Below, piece after piece: positions 1 to 6,224 of a stretch of DNA of 7,202 bases. The DNA lies in contig JASLKO010000051.1 of assembly GCA_030747475.1 (NCBI GenBank), forward strand, positions 1 through 7,202. Reading direction: 5' to 3'. The stretch comes from Candidatus Thalassarchaeaceae archaeon (GTDB lineage: Archaea; Thermoplasmatota; Poseidoniia; Poseidoniales; Thalassarchaeaceae). Position 1 is the stretch's first letter, and each line of letters starts with the position of its first letter. Position numbers and translations under genes: made by a program. The notes under the pieces are model-generated. The model was not told the DNA's origin, ran no database searches, and saw only the letters and a program-made list of their open reading frames with translations.

Positions 1-320
1 GGCTCTGCGGCTACCATGAATGCGTAGAGAAGTGCTTGCTTCGCACCAGGAGTGACGATAATTCCGTCATCCTGAACAGGAATACCCCATTTTGATCGTA
101 GATATGTGGCCCATGCATTGCATAATTCCTCACTACCCTCCCCCCTCGTGTAGTGGGTATCCCCGTCTAGAATCGCTTTTATTGCAGCATCTGAAATATC
201 CTTCGGGGTGTCAAATGCTGGCTCTCCGACAGTAAGTCTGACCACACCTTCAGGCGGAGGCGAAAGGAAGGCTTTGAACCCCCCTCGAAGATTCTCCAAA
301 TGCTTTGGAATATTTGGCAT
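1..320 (-). CDS. PLP-dependent class I/II aminotransferase, N-terminal part (runs off the left edge)
   Basis: About 106 N-terminal residues of a fold-type I aminotransferase of the aspartate aminotransferase-like group are visible; the rest lies left of the window. Such enzymes move amino groups between amino acids and 2-oxoacids in the cytoplasm using pyridoxal phosphate. The visible evidence is the classic N-terminal block: GEPAFDTP at about residues 32-39 (the substrate-contacting G-E-P-x-F segment), then THYTRGEG at 55-62 (family pattern x-Y-T/x-x-x-G), then VTPGAKQAL at 89-97, the turn leading to cofactor phosphate contacts. The PLP lysine is beyond the window, so neither substrate nor activity can be judged. 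The frame is open back to 416, with ATGs at 320, 332 and 392. I chose 320 because the distance to the GEP motif then resembles bacterial and archaeal class I enzymes. A weak TATA-like stretch at 414-422 lies about 26 bases upstream of the ATG at 392, so a leaderless longer form is possible. It diverges from the tRNA gene. Confidence 0.82.
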   Translation of the reverse strand, partial: MPNIPKHLENLRGGFKAFLSPPPEGVVRLTVGEPAFDTPKDISDAAIKAILDGDTHYTRGEGSEELCNAWATYLRSKWGIPVQDDGIIVTPGAKQALLYAFMVAAE

Positions 321-431
321 GGTCCCACCCATTGCCCCATTGGGCGCCCTTTCCACACACTGATTGGCCTTGAATGTGATGGGTTCATCCATGCGTGACA
401 CTTGAATAGCGCGTGCTTATCGGCGGAACGC

Positions 432-508
432 GCACAGATAGCAAAGCCCGGTTACGCGATGGACTGCAAATCCATTTTACAGGGGTTCGAATCCCCTTCT
501 GTGCTCCA
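432..508 (+). tRNA. tRNA-Cys (anticodon GCA), CCA end encoded
   Basis: A complete cloverleaf folds by eye. The acceptor stem is 7 perfect pairs (432-438 with 498-504). The anticodon stem is ATGGA/TCCAT (459-463, 471-475), with loop CTGCAAA and anticodon GCA at 466-468, which reads Cys codons UGC and UGU. The T arm is AGGGG/CCCCT (481-485, 493-497) with loop TTCGAAT. The discriminator is T505, the usual tRNA-Cys identity base, followed by an encoded CCA at 506-508. The D stem is weak: G441-C457 and C442-G456 pair, while A443 faces C455. One base seems missing between A21 and position 26, an arrangement that also occurs in E. coli tRNA-Cys. G446 and C480 can form the normal 15-48 tertiary pair. 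No intron is present. There is no clear T-run terminator; the 3' end stops 10 bases before the convergent membrane-protein gene. Confidence 0.96.
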
Positions 509-518
509 TTATTGACTA

Positions 519-860
519 TCAGCGATTCTTTACGGTCATGCCAACACCTGGATCAGAATATGTCCAGCGGTTACATCGACATCGGCTGCAAGGGCGAGAC
601 GGTGGTCCGCTGCCTAGAGAATTGCCACAGTCTGCACAGTATGAAGTAGGTTTGTTATTGTACATAATATAAGCAATAATGAGAATTGCGATTAGAATAT
701 ATTGCCAATACATTTGGATGAGAATGTAAACTCCAATTAAACACCCAATCACTATTCCACCAAGGACCAAGTACCCCGCGCCTCTTTGAACATCTTCATC
801 GCCTACAAATTCCATAACCGCATCAAGGGCTTCATCAAGGACACTCTCTTCTTCAACCAT
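519..860 (-). CDS. small two-helix membrane protein with C-terminal zinc-ribbon-like cysteine motif
   Basis: This 113-residue protein belongs to no family I recognise. Residues 1-26 are acidic and probably helical. About residues 28-48 and 52-67 are strongly hydrophobic and rich in Ile, Leu and Val, consistent with two membrane helices joined by a very short turn. The tail contains C75-x2-C78 and C91-x2-C94-x-C96, which looks like a small treble-clef or zinc-ribbon metal site, probably cytoplasmic since both ends should lie on the same side. A GGAG Shine-Dalgarno-like sequence sits 5 bases upstream of the ATG, which supports this start. The gene follows the second acetyltransferase by 35 bases on the same strand, so it may be the last gene of that unit, and it ends tail to tail with tRNA-Cys. 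The joint presence of membrane helices and paired cysteines argues for a real gene. Function is unknown. Confidence 0.75.
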   Translation of the reverse strand: MVEEESVLDEALDAVMEFVGDEDVQRGAGYLVLGGIVIGCLIGVYILIQMYWQYILIAILIIAYIMYNNKPTSYCADCGNSLGSGPPSRPCSRCRCNRWTYSDPGVGMTVKNR

Positions 861-895
861 TGAACTCCGATTAAACAGGGCGTATTTGATATTAT

Positions 896-1699
896 CTAGG
901 TATTTTTAATCCCTTCATCCCACGCAGTAATGTCTTCCGAAATTGAATCCATTTCCGCCATGGTGAACGCCACAGCGTCCATATTGTTCATGACATCTGC
1001 AGGCACTCCTTCTTCCCTCTCAGATCTCATGTGCATTCTCGGAGGTGGCCGTTCAGCAGTTTCGGGGATTCGCACAAATAGGCGATAATCTCGTGAATGT
1101 TTGATGAAATGAGGAATACGTTTTGGAGATTTAAAAATGAATATTACACCTCGGTACAATCGATCTATTGCAATGCTAATTTGAGTCCAGAGAGGCAATG
1201 CTGCAAAATCAGAGCGCCATAGCCAGAGTCTCGAGGCTCGACGTTTTCGAGGCAGCAATGTGAATCCACCTCCCACCAATGCGGCTGCCATCGCTGCATC
1301 ACGTGTGAATGAGATCAATGGCCTTCGAACTATTTCTGGCCCCGAATCATCGCGCGTTGCCTTGACCAAATCGATTTCACCACCAAGTGGTGTTCCGTGT
1401 AGGACAGGATCTTGGCGCCAACGCTCCCATGCCTGTTGGACAATTTGGTGGGCAATACCCTTGCCACGAAGTGCAGGTTCGACAACAACAGTCGCCAGTT
1501 CGATGGCCCCGCCAACGCGACGCAATTCTGCATATCCAGCCACTTCGCCATTTTCGAGAATGATGACGCGTGGTGTTTTCGAACCACGCACAGTTTCTTT
1601 GTGAACCCCACGACTTGGTCTCAAATCCATTTCACTATTGAGTAGAGAATCCAACCAAATGGCAACTTGTTCATCTTCATTCAAGTTCCTCATCACCAT
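896..1699 (-). CDS. GNAT-family N-acetyltransferase with a ~105-residue C-terminal extension
   Basis: The GNAT fold transfers an acyl group from acyl-CoA to an amine. Here the core lies at about residues 44-162. VIILENGEVAGYAELRR (45-61) gives the central strands, and VVVEPALRGKGIAHQIVQQA (71-90) is motif A, with the CoA-pyrophosphate loop R78-G79-K80-G81-I82-A83. GGGFTLLPRK (143-152), followed by WLWRS (159-163), matches the final strands. The remaining ~105 residues are basic at first, then end acidic; they are not part of a standard GNAT core and I cannot assign them. The frame is open back to about 1960, but the upstream part is the antisense-phase shadow of the preceding acetyltransferase, so I place the start at 1699 (267 residues). 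The ATG at 1693 and GTG at 1696 are close alternatives. Either way the start overlaps the end of the preceding gene by 17-23 bases, suggesting translational coupling. Substrate is unknown. Confidence 0.8.
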   Translation of the reverse strand: MVMRNLNEDEQVAIWLDSLLNSEMDLRPSRGVHKETVRGSKTPRVIILENGEVAGYAELRRVGGAIELATVVVEPALRGKGIAHQIVQQAWERWRQDPVLHGTPLGGEIDLVKATRDDSGPEIVRRPLISFTRDAAMAAALVGGGFTLLPRKRRASRLWLWRSDFAALPLWTQISIAIDRLYRGVIFIFKSPKRIPHFIKHSRDYRLFVRIPETAERPPPRMHMRSEREEGVPADVMNNMDAVAFTMAEMDSISEDITAWDEGIKNT

Positions 1700-2237
1700 C
1701 CAATGATTTCCACATCGAGCGATGTGGCCCGATGCCCTTGACACTATATTCTTCACCAAATTGAACCCAATCTTCACCTGCATACATCGGGATTGCATCG
1801 ATTCTTGCTTGAAGCCAACCACTTTTTGCACCCCAATGGCTGATTGCTGCAGCTTCAAGTGCGATGACGATGCCACTGGCAAGCCCCTGCCTTCTCCATT
1901 CGTTACGAGTGCCCATTTGGCGGATTTGTACCGCGGGACGCAGGTCATTATTCGGATCAACAGTTAACGGAGTGAATGCCGGACAAACAGCAGCACCAGG
2001 TCCCGCGTGGTCGGACTGTGAACCATCAGAACCCCCAGGTATCAGATGGATTCTACCAACAGCGACAACTTCGCCATCTTCAGTTTCCCACCATGCATGG
2101 ATGGCCTCTCCATCATCCACAAGCCTCTCTGCTCCAATGGGGAACCCCAGAGGTTCGCGTAAGCATTTGTAGCGACAAGTAAAGTACGCTTCAGAGAGGG
2201 TGATTCCAGGAAGTGCGACTTCCAAACGTAGACCCAT
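1677..2237 (-). CDS. GNAT-family N-acetyltransferase, ElaA/YjcF-like
   Basis: This 186-residue protein is about the usual length of a single-domain GNAT enzyme. The strand segment EVVAVGRIHLIP (56-67) is followed by an Asp/Gly/Pro-rich loop (68-100). Motif A is IRQMGTRNEWRRQGLASGIV (105-124), with the acetyl-CoA phosphate loop R115-R116-Q117-G118-L119-A120. WLQARIDAIPMYAGE (141-155) and then F160-GEEYSVKGIGPHRSM (161-175) match the C-terminal pattern of ElaA and YjcF-type enzymes (A...A..FY...GF...G..F...GI.H..M). Substrate cannot be told from sequence. The start at 2237 is supported by a GAGGGG Shine-Dalgarno sequence (2245-2250) with a 7-base spacer. The gene follows nrdJ by 50 bases and overlaps the next acetyltransferase in a different frame, so the two are probably translated together and may act in the same process. 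Confidence 0.86.
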   Translation of the reverse strand: MGLRLEVALPGITLSEAYFTCRYKCLREPLGFPIGAERLVDDGEAIHAWWETEDGEVVAVGRIHLIPGGSDGSQSDHAGPGAAVCPAFTPLTVDPNNDLRPAVQIRQMGTRNEWRRQGLASGIVIALEAAAISHWGAKSGWLQARIDAIPMYAGEDWVQFGEEYSVKGIGPHRSMWKSLDGDEELE

Positions 2238-2252
2238 ATTGAGGCCCCTCAG
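2238..2252 (-). promoter_or_regulatory. Shine-Dalgarno of the first acetyltransferase within a short palindrome
   Basis: Read on the minus strand, TGAGGGGCCTCA (2251 to 2240) has arms TGAGG and CCTCA. Its GAGGGG part is the best ribosome-binding site for the ATG at 2237. A TGAG/CTCA stem with a GGGC loop would tie up that site, so weak translational control is possible. The Shine-Dalgarno assignment is fairly safe; the regulatory reading is speculative. Confidence 0.4.
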
Positions 2253-2256
2253 TTCT

Positions 2257-2275
2257 ATCGAAATAGAGTTTCGAT
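2257..2275 (-). terminator. Perfect intergenic hairpin after nrdJ
   Basis: ATCGAAA (2257-2263) and TTTCGAT (2269-2275) are perfect inverted repeats around a 5-base loop. The stem starts 13 bases beyond the nrdJ stop and 20 bases before the acetyltransferase start. It lacks a following T-run, so it is not a typical intrinsic terminator on either strand. It may instead stop transcription partially, protect the nrdJ message 3' end, or be a processing site. The hairpin itself is directly visible; its role is inference. Confidence 0.35.
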
Positions 2276-2287
2276 GCCGCTATCGGA

Positions 2288-5200
2288 TTATGAACACCCA
2301 GTAGTGGCACCGCAACTGTTGCACTTGAGACAAGTACCATTGCGGACCATTTGACTGCCACCACAATCAGTGCAAATGTCGCCAGTAAATCCAGCTTCAC
2401 GTGCTTGCTGTCGCATATTGGCTTCAGGATCTACATCCAGAGTCATCTGAATGTTTCGACTTTCACCTTGCGATCGTGCAACACCATCGTCAGTAATTTC
2501 AGGTCGACTGATAGACGTGACTTCTAGGTCTTCCACGCTGACATGTGCCAAGTCATTGCGGCCCAGATAATCAATGGCCAGTTCGCGGAAAATATAGTCG
2601 ACAAGGCTTGTGGCCATTTTCACCCGGTTTGAGCCACCCATAACCATGCCACTCGGCTCAAACTTTTGGAATGTGAAGCTCTTGACAAATGCGTCAAGAG
2701 GCACTCCATATTGCAGACCGATTGATACTGCAATCGCGAATTGGTTAAGCAGGCTACGCCATGCTGCACCCTCTTTCGAGGTTGTAATCATAATCTCACC
2801 AAGTCGACCATCAGCATACTTGCTTGAGGTGAGGTAGACTGTGTGCCCACCTACACTGGCCTTCATTGTGCGCGAATCACGTACAGCGGGCAATGGTTGC
2901 CGGGTTGCGATGTAATTGTGGACAAAGGCTTCAGCTATTGGTACGGCTTGCTTTTCGGGTAGAGGCAACACTTCGGCAACTTGCTTTACAGCCTTCTTGA
3001 CCGTCACAACTTCCTCTTCTTCTTCCTCAATCCCGGACATATCGACCAGACTGTTCATCAGCGGTTGTGATAATTTGCTACCATCACGGTAAACTGCACA
3101 GGCCTTGTTCATGGTTGAATGTGAAAGGTCGTATGCTGCACGCACATCTGCAATTGTCGCATCGCTTGGCATATTGATGGTTTTTGAAATCGCTCCTGAG
3201 ATAAACGGCTGTGCCGCAGCCATCATCAATACGTGAGCATCCCAATCAATACACCTGGTTCCATTCTTACCACCAGGAGTTGCACAATCAAACACAGGCA
3301 AATGCTCTTCCTTGAGATGTGGCGCATCTTCGATGGACAGGTGCCCGAAAATATGGCTGTGCGCATCTTCAATTTCAGTTCCTGTGAATCCAAGGAATCC
3401 GAGAGTATCAAAGAATGGGTTGTCACATTCTTCGCTTGAAATATTCAGTGTTCCCTTACAGAATTCTTCGCCCAAAACAGTTGGTGCAAACAAAGAACGA
3501 ATGTCGAATACATTTTCAACAGTTGCTTCAATCTTTGAGAACTCAGTGCCAGAGAAACCCACGTCGTGTAATTTCTGTAAAGATACACTCTCACAACGCT
3601 CTAGTGAACCAGTACCCATCACGTGATCTACAATGTCTTGCACTTCTGTATCAGAATAACCGAGGCGCTTGAGTGCACTGGGTACACCACGGTTGATGAT
3701 ACGCAATGAACCGCCACCTGCAAGTGTCTTGTATTGTACAAGACTGAATTGTGGCTCAACACCAGTTGTATCCGCCGCCATTACCAATCCAATGGTGCCT
3801 GTTGGCGCGATGACAGTTGTTTGTGCATTCCTGTATCCATGCTCCTCACCCCTTGCGAGTGCTTGGTCCCAAACGCCACGAGCGGCTTCAAGCAAATCTT
3901 TCGGGCACTTCTTGGAATCAATGCCCATTGGAGCAATTGAAACACCTTCATATTCTTCTGCAGGAACATTGTATGCTGCTCGACGATGATTCCGCATCAC
4001 CCGTAGCATGTGCTCAGAATTTGTATCATATTCGGGAAACGGTCCAAGGAAGCTTGCCAAGTCTGCACTTGTCGCATAGGCCTCACCAGTCATGATGGCT
4101 GAAATCGCCCCACAAATTGCGTATCCACGTGAATCATTGTAAGGAATCCCCATGTGCATAAGCATTGAACCAATGTTGCAAAACCCTAGTCCCAGTGTAC
4201 GGTATTCGAACGATTTTCGAGAAATCGCCTGACTTGGGAACTGTGCCATTAGAACACTGATTTCCAAAGTGGTTGTCCATAGGCGACAAGAGTGCCGAAA
4301 CCCTTCGACATCGAATTTTTGTGTATCCATATCATAGTAATGAAGCAAGTTGATACTCGCAAGATTGCACGCTGTGTCATCGAGGAACATGTACTCGCTG
4401 CAAGGGTTCGAACCATTGATTCGACCTCCTTCAGGACATGTATGCCATTCGTTAATGGTCGTGTCAAATTGAATGCCCGGATCAGCGCAAGCCCAAGCGG
4501 TATAGGCGATATCATTCCACAATTGGTTTGCATCAAGGGAACGATGTGGCACGGGGTCGCGCTCTTCCATTGCGGCCTTATCTCGTTCTGTTCGGAAGAA
4601 TAGATCCCATTCTCCACCATCTTTTACTGCTTCCATAAATTCCTCAGGCACACGAACGGAGTTATTGGAATTCTGACCAGATACGGTACCATAGGCTTGA
4701 CCCTGCCAATCGGTATCCATCGTTTCAAATTCAACACCCTTCCATCCTTGTTTGGCGAGGTCGAGCATGCGCTGAATATGAGGTTGTGGTACACTGGCTT
4801 GAATGGCCTTGACCATGGCCCCCTTCAATGCAGGGTTTTCATTTGGGTCGATTGACAGATCGTCGTCATCCCAGCACGCTTCAAGAATACTATTGCAGTG
4901 CTTCTGTAGTGCAGCGGATCCGGCAACCAATGCACTGACCTTTTCTTCTTCAGACAATTTCCAACCGATATATTCCTCGATATCTGGGTGATCAAGATCC
5001 AAAGTAACCATCTTGGCAGCTCGCCTTGTCGTTCCACCACTCTTTATCGCACCCGCAGCACGATCGCCAATCTTGAGGAATGAAAGCAAACCACTGGATG
5101 TACCTCCACCAGAAAGAGGTTCACCTGCTCCACGAATATTGGAGAAATTTGAACCGGTTCCAGAACCAAATTTGAACAAGAGGGCCTCACGATTCCATAG

Positions 5201-5905
5201 CCCCATAATGGAACTTGTATCTCCAACGAGGCTGTCGCTGACACTCTGAATGAAACATGCGTGCGGTTGTGGATGTTCGTATGCGTTGATTGAACGCATA
5301 TCTTCTTCGGTAACAGGATCAACATACCAATGGCCTTGTGCCGGACCTTCAATGCCATAGGCCCAGTGTAGGCCTGTGTTGAACCATTGAGGACTATTCG
5401 GTGCCGAACGCTGACTGGCAATGAGATAGCACATCTCATCATAGTAAGCCCGAGCATCACCTTCACTGGCAAAGTAACCGTGCTTCCATCCCCAGTATGT
5501 CCAGGTTCCAGCCAATCTCCTAAACAATTGACGACCATCTGACTCTGCACCAAATCGAACCTTCGCTTTCATCTTCTGCAATTTCTCTTCATCCGGTGCT
5601 GAACGCTGTAGCCATGTGGGGACACCCTCTTCGGGAACCTTACGCAACGCAGCAGGAACACCGGCTTTCCGCATGTATTTCTGGGCACAGACTTTTCCAG
5701 GAACTCCTTCGAATCCAGTGGGTAGGGAAACATCCTTGATTTCAAAAGCAATTGAACCATCTGGATTATTGATGACGAAATCAGAAGTCGACCAATCAAA
5801 TTGGTCAAATGGATCCTTGTCTACTTGTGTGAATCGTCGTTCGACAACCATTCCTTTTTCTTGATCACCGGGGGACGTGTTGTTCTTCAATTTTGACTGA
5901 GTCAT
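2288..5905 (-). CDS. nrdJ: adenosylcobalamin-dependent (class II) ribonucleoside-diphosphate/triphosphate reductase
   Basis: This enzyme reduces ribonucleotides to deoxyribonucleotides for DNA synthesis, using adenosylcobalamin to start the thiyl radical, so it needs no oxygen or glycyl-radical activase. All 1205 residues appear present and no intein interrupts it; length and motifs match the long bacterial NrdJ group. An N-terminal class II domain (about 19-130) is followed by the ten-stranded barrel: NSPQWFNTG (170-178), HACFIQ with redox Cys217, FGSGTGSNFS (246-255), NPCSE with radical-site Asn500, Cys502 and Glu504, a partner Cys in TACNLASINL (Cys513), and the phosphate loop APTGTIG (700-706). 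A Glu-rich linker (960-965) leads to a TSCPD-like domain (about 1015-1115). The tail has C1178-x2-C1181, C1192-x2-C1195-x2-C1198 and C1204, likely metal-binding and/or thiols that re-reduce the active site. The start at 5905 has GGAG about 10 bases upstream. It heads a possible minus-strand operon; its partners do not suggest a nucleotide pathway. Confidence 0.98.
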   Translation of the reverse strand: MTQSKLKNNTSPGDQEKGMVVERRFTQVDKDPFDQFDWSTSDFVINNPDGSIAFEIKDVSLPTGFEGVPGKVCAQKYMRKAGVPAALRKVPEEGVPTWLQRSAPDEEKLQKMKAKVRFGAESDGRQLFRRLAGTWTYWGWKHGYFASEGDARAYYDEMCYLIASQRSAPNSPQWFNTGLHWAYGIEGPAQGHWYVDPVTEEDMRSINAYEHPQPHACFIQSVSDSLVGDTSSIMGLWNREALLFKFGSGTGSNFSNIRGAGEPLSGGGTSSGLLSFLKIGDRAAGAIKSGGTTRRAAKMVTLDLDHPDIEEYIGWKLSEEEKVSALVAGSAALQKHCNSILEACWDDDDLSIDPNENPALKGAMVKAIQASVPQPHIQRMLDLAKQGWKGVEFETMDTDWQGQAYGTVSGQNSNNSVRVPEEFMEAVKDGGEWDLFFRTERDKAAMEERDPVPHRSLDANQLWNDIAYTAWACADPGIQFDTTINEWHTCPEGGRINGSNPCSEYMFLDDTACNLASINLLHYYDMDTQKFDVEGFRHSCRLWTTTLEISVLMAQFPSQAISRKSFEYRTLGLGFCNIGSMLMHMGIPYNDSRGYAICGAISAIMTGEAYATSADLASFLGPFPEYDTNSEHMLRVMRNHRRAAYNVPAEEYEGVSIAPMGIDSKKCPKDLLEAARGVWDQALARGEEHGYRNAQTTVIAPTGTIGLVMAADTTGVEPQFSLVQYKTLAGGGSLRIINRGVPSALKRLGYSDTEVQDIVDHVMGTGSLERCESVSLQKLHDVGFSGTEFSKIEATVENVFDIRSLFAPTVLGEEFCKGTLNISSEECDNPFFDTLGFLGFTGTEIEDAHSHIFGHLSIEDAPHLKEEHLPVFDCATPGGKNGTRCIDWDAHVLMMAAAQPFISGAISKTINMPSDATIADVRAAYDLSHSTMNKACAVYRDGSKLSQPLMNSLVDMSGIEEEEEEVVTVKKAVKQVAEVLPLPEKQAVPIAEAFVHNYIATRQPLPAVRDSRTMKASVGGHTVYLTSSKYADGRLGEIMITTSKEGAAWRSLLNQFAIAVSIGLQYGVPLDAFVKSFTFQKFEPSGMVMGGSNRVKMATSLVDYIFRELAIDYLGRNDLAHVSVEDLEVTSISRPEITDDGVARSQGESRNIQMTLDVDPEANMRQQAREAGFTGDICTDCGGSQMVRNGTCLKCNSCGATTGCS

Positions 5906-5932
5906 ATTTCTTCATCTCCGTTTCGGTGTGGA

Positions 5933-5951
5933 ATGTAAAGTTAAGTTACAT
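5933..5951 (-). promoter_or_regulatory. Candidate nrdJ promoter/operator dyad
   Basis: ATGTAA (5933-5938) and TTACAT (5946-5951) form a perfect 6-base inverted repeat with a 7-base spacer, 28-46 bases upstream of the nrdJ ATG. On the minus strand it contains an AT-rich ACTTAACTTTACAT stretch that could serve as a TATA-like box; transcription would then start roughly 10 bases before the ATG. A dyad of this size over a promoter is what a dimeric helix-turn-helix regulator would bind. It does not resemble the bacterial NrdR box, and no cobalamin-riboswitch B12 box is evident. The repeat is seen; the operator role is inferred. Confidence 0.4.
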
Positions 5952-6103
5952 GTTGGGCCGGTGCTACCGGTGACTTGGCGCACAGGGAGTTCTCCTCCGA
6001 TTTAGAGGGTCTTTGAAGATATCGCAGCGGGCGCGTGAATAAGGGCCCAAAGGTTGAGGCAAATACCCCTCTCAAGATGCCACAATTCGCAATAGTTTTG
6101 GGG

Positions 6104-6120
6104 GATTTAATGATTATATT
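6104..6120 (+). promoter_or_regulatory. Candidate TATA-like box for the acidic-protein operon
   Basis: GATTTAATGATTATATT is the most AT-rich TATA-like stretch upstream of the rightward genes. If archaeal spacing of about 25 bases applies, transcription would begin near 6130-6145, giving an 80-95 base leader before the ATG at 6225, or a nearly leaderless message if the ATG at 6129 were used. Weak evidence based on composition and spacing alone. Confidence 0.3.
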
Positions 6121-6135
6121 GCAAAACCATGTTTG

Positions 6136-6159
6136 GAATATTTGTTGATTACAATATTC
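6136..6159. repeat. Inverted repeat GAATATT-N10-AATATTC
   Basis: Two perfect 7-base arms (6136-6142 and 6153-6159) flank a 10-base spacer. Outer CCAT (6127-6130) and ATGG (6160-6163) extend the symmetry after a bulge. It falls at or just downstream of the predicted transcription start of the acidic-protein gene, so it could be an operator or a leader hairpin. Confidence 0.45.
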
Positions 6160-6224
6160 ATGGCCATAGACAGGGAATACATTTGAGGGAACGCCACCCC
6201 GTCAGCAACAAGACGGTGTGTTTG

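Larger units (their letters stand above)
5906..6224. other. Divergent intergenic region between nrdJ and the acidic-protein gene
   Basis: These 319 bases hold no convincing gene on either strand. They contain the promoters of the two divergent units. Visible elements are the ATGTAA-N7-TTACAT dyad (5933-5951), a CCGGT-GCT-ACCGG inverted repeat (5958-5970), the short GGAG-TT-CTCC repeat (5986-5995), a TATA-like run at 6104-6120, and the GAATATT-N10-AATATTC repeat (6136-6159). A possible leader hairpin CCGTC-N8-GACGG (6199-6216) lies just before the ATG at 6225. A frame open from an ATG at 6129 continues into the acidic gene; its first 32 codons are neither acidic nor low in complexity like the rest, and I treat them as leader. 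Confidence 0.6.

Noticed and set aside
413..649. A 78-residue plus-strand frame spanning the tRNA
   Set aside because: It reads through the tRNA-Cys and the antisense of the membrane-protein gene and has no coding character.
896..1960. A 354-residue reading of the second acetyltransferase starting at 1960
   Set aside because: Its first 87 residues are the out-of-phase reading of the preceding acetyltransferase and show no domain character; the GNAT core is complete from the ATG at 1699.
3008..3025. Glu run in nrdJ as an intein or insertion boundary
   Set aside because: No intein motifs are present and the total length matches the intein-free family.
5044..5553. A 169-residue minus-strand frame inside nrdJ
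   Set aside because: It overlaps the strongly conserved nrdJ reading frame in another phase and shows no motif.
5986..5995. GGAG-TT-CTCC short palindrome as an operator
   Set aside because: Four-base arms are expected by chance in a region of this size.
5951..6010. Possible cobalamin riboswitch upstream of nrdJ
   Set aside because: B12 control would make sense, but I found no recognisable B12 box or the expected multi-helix core; the CCGGT/ACCGG repeat is too short to be evidence.
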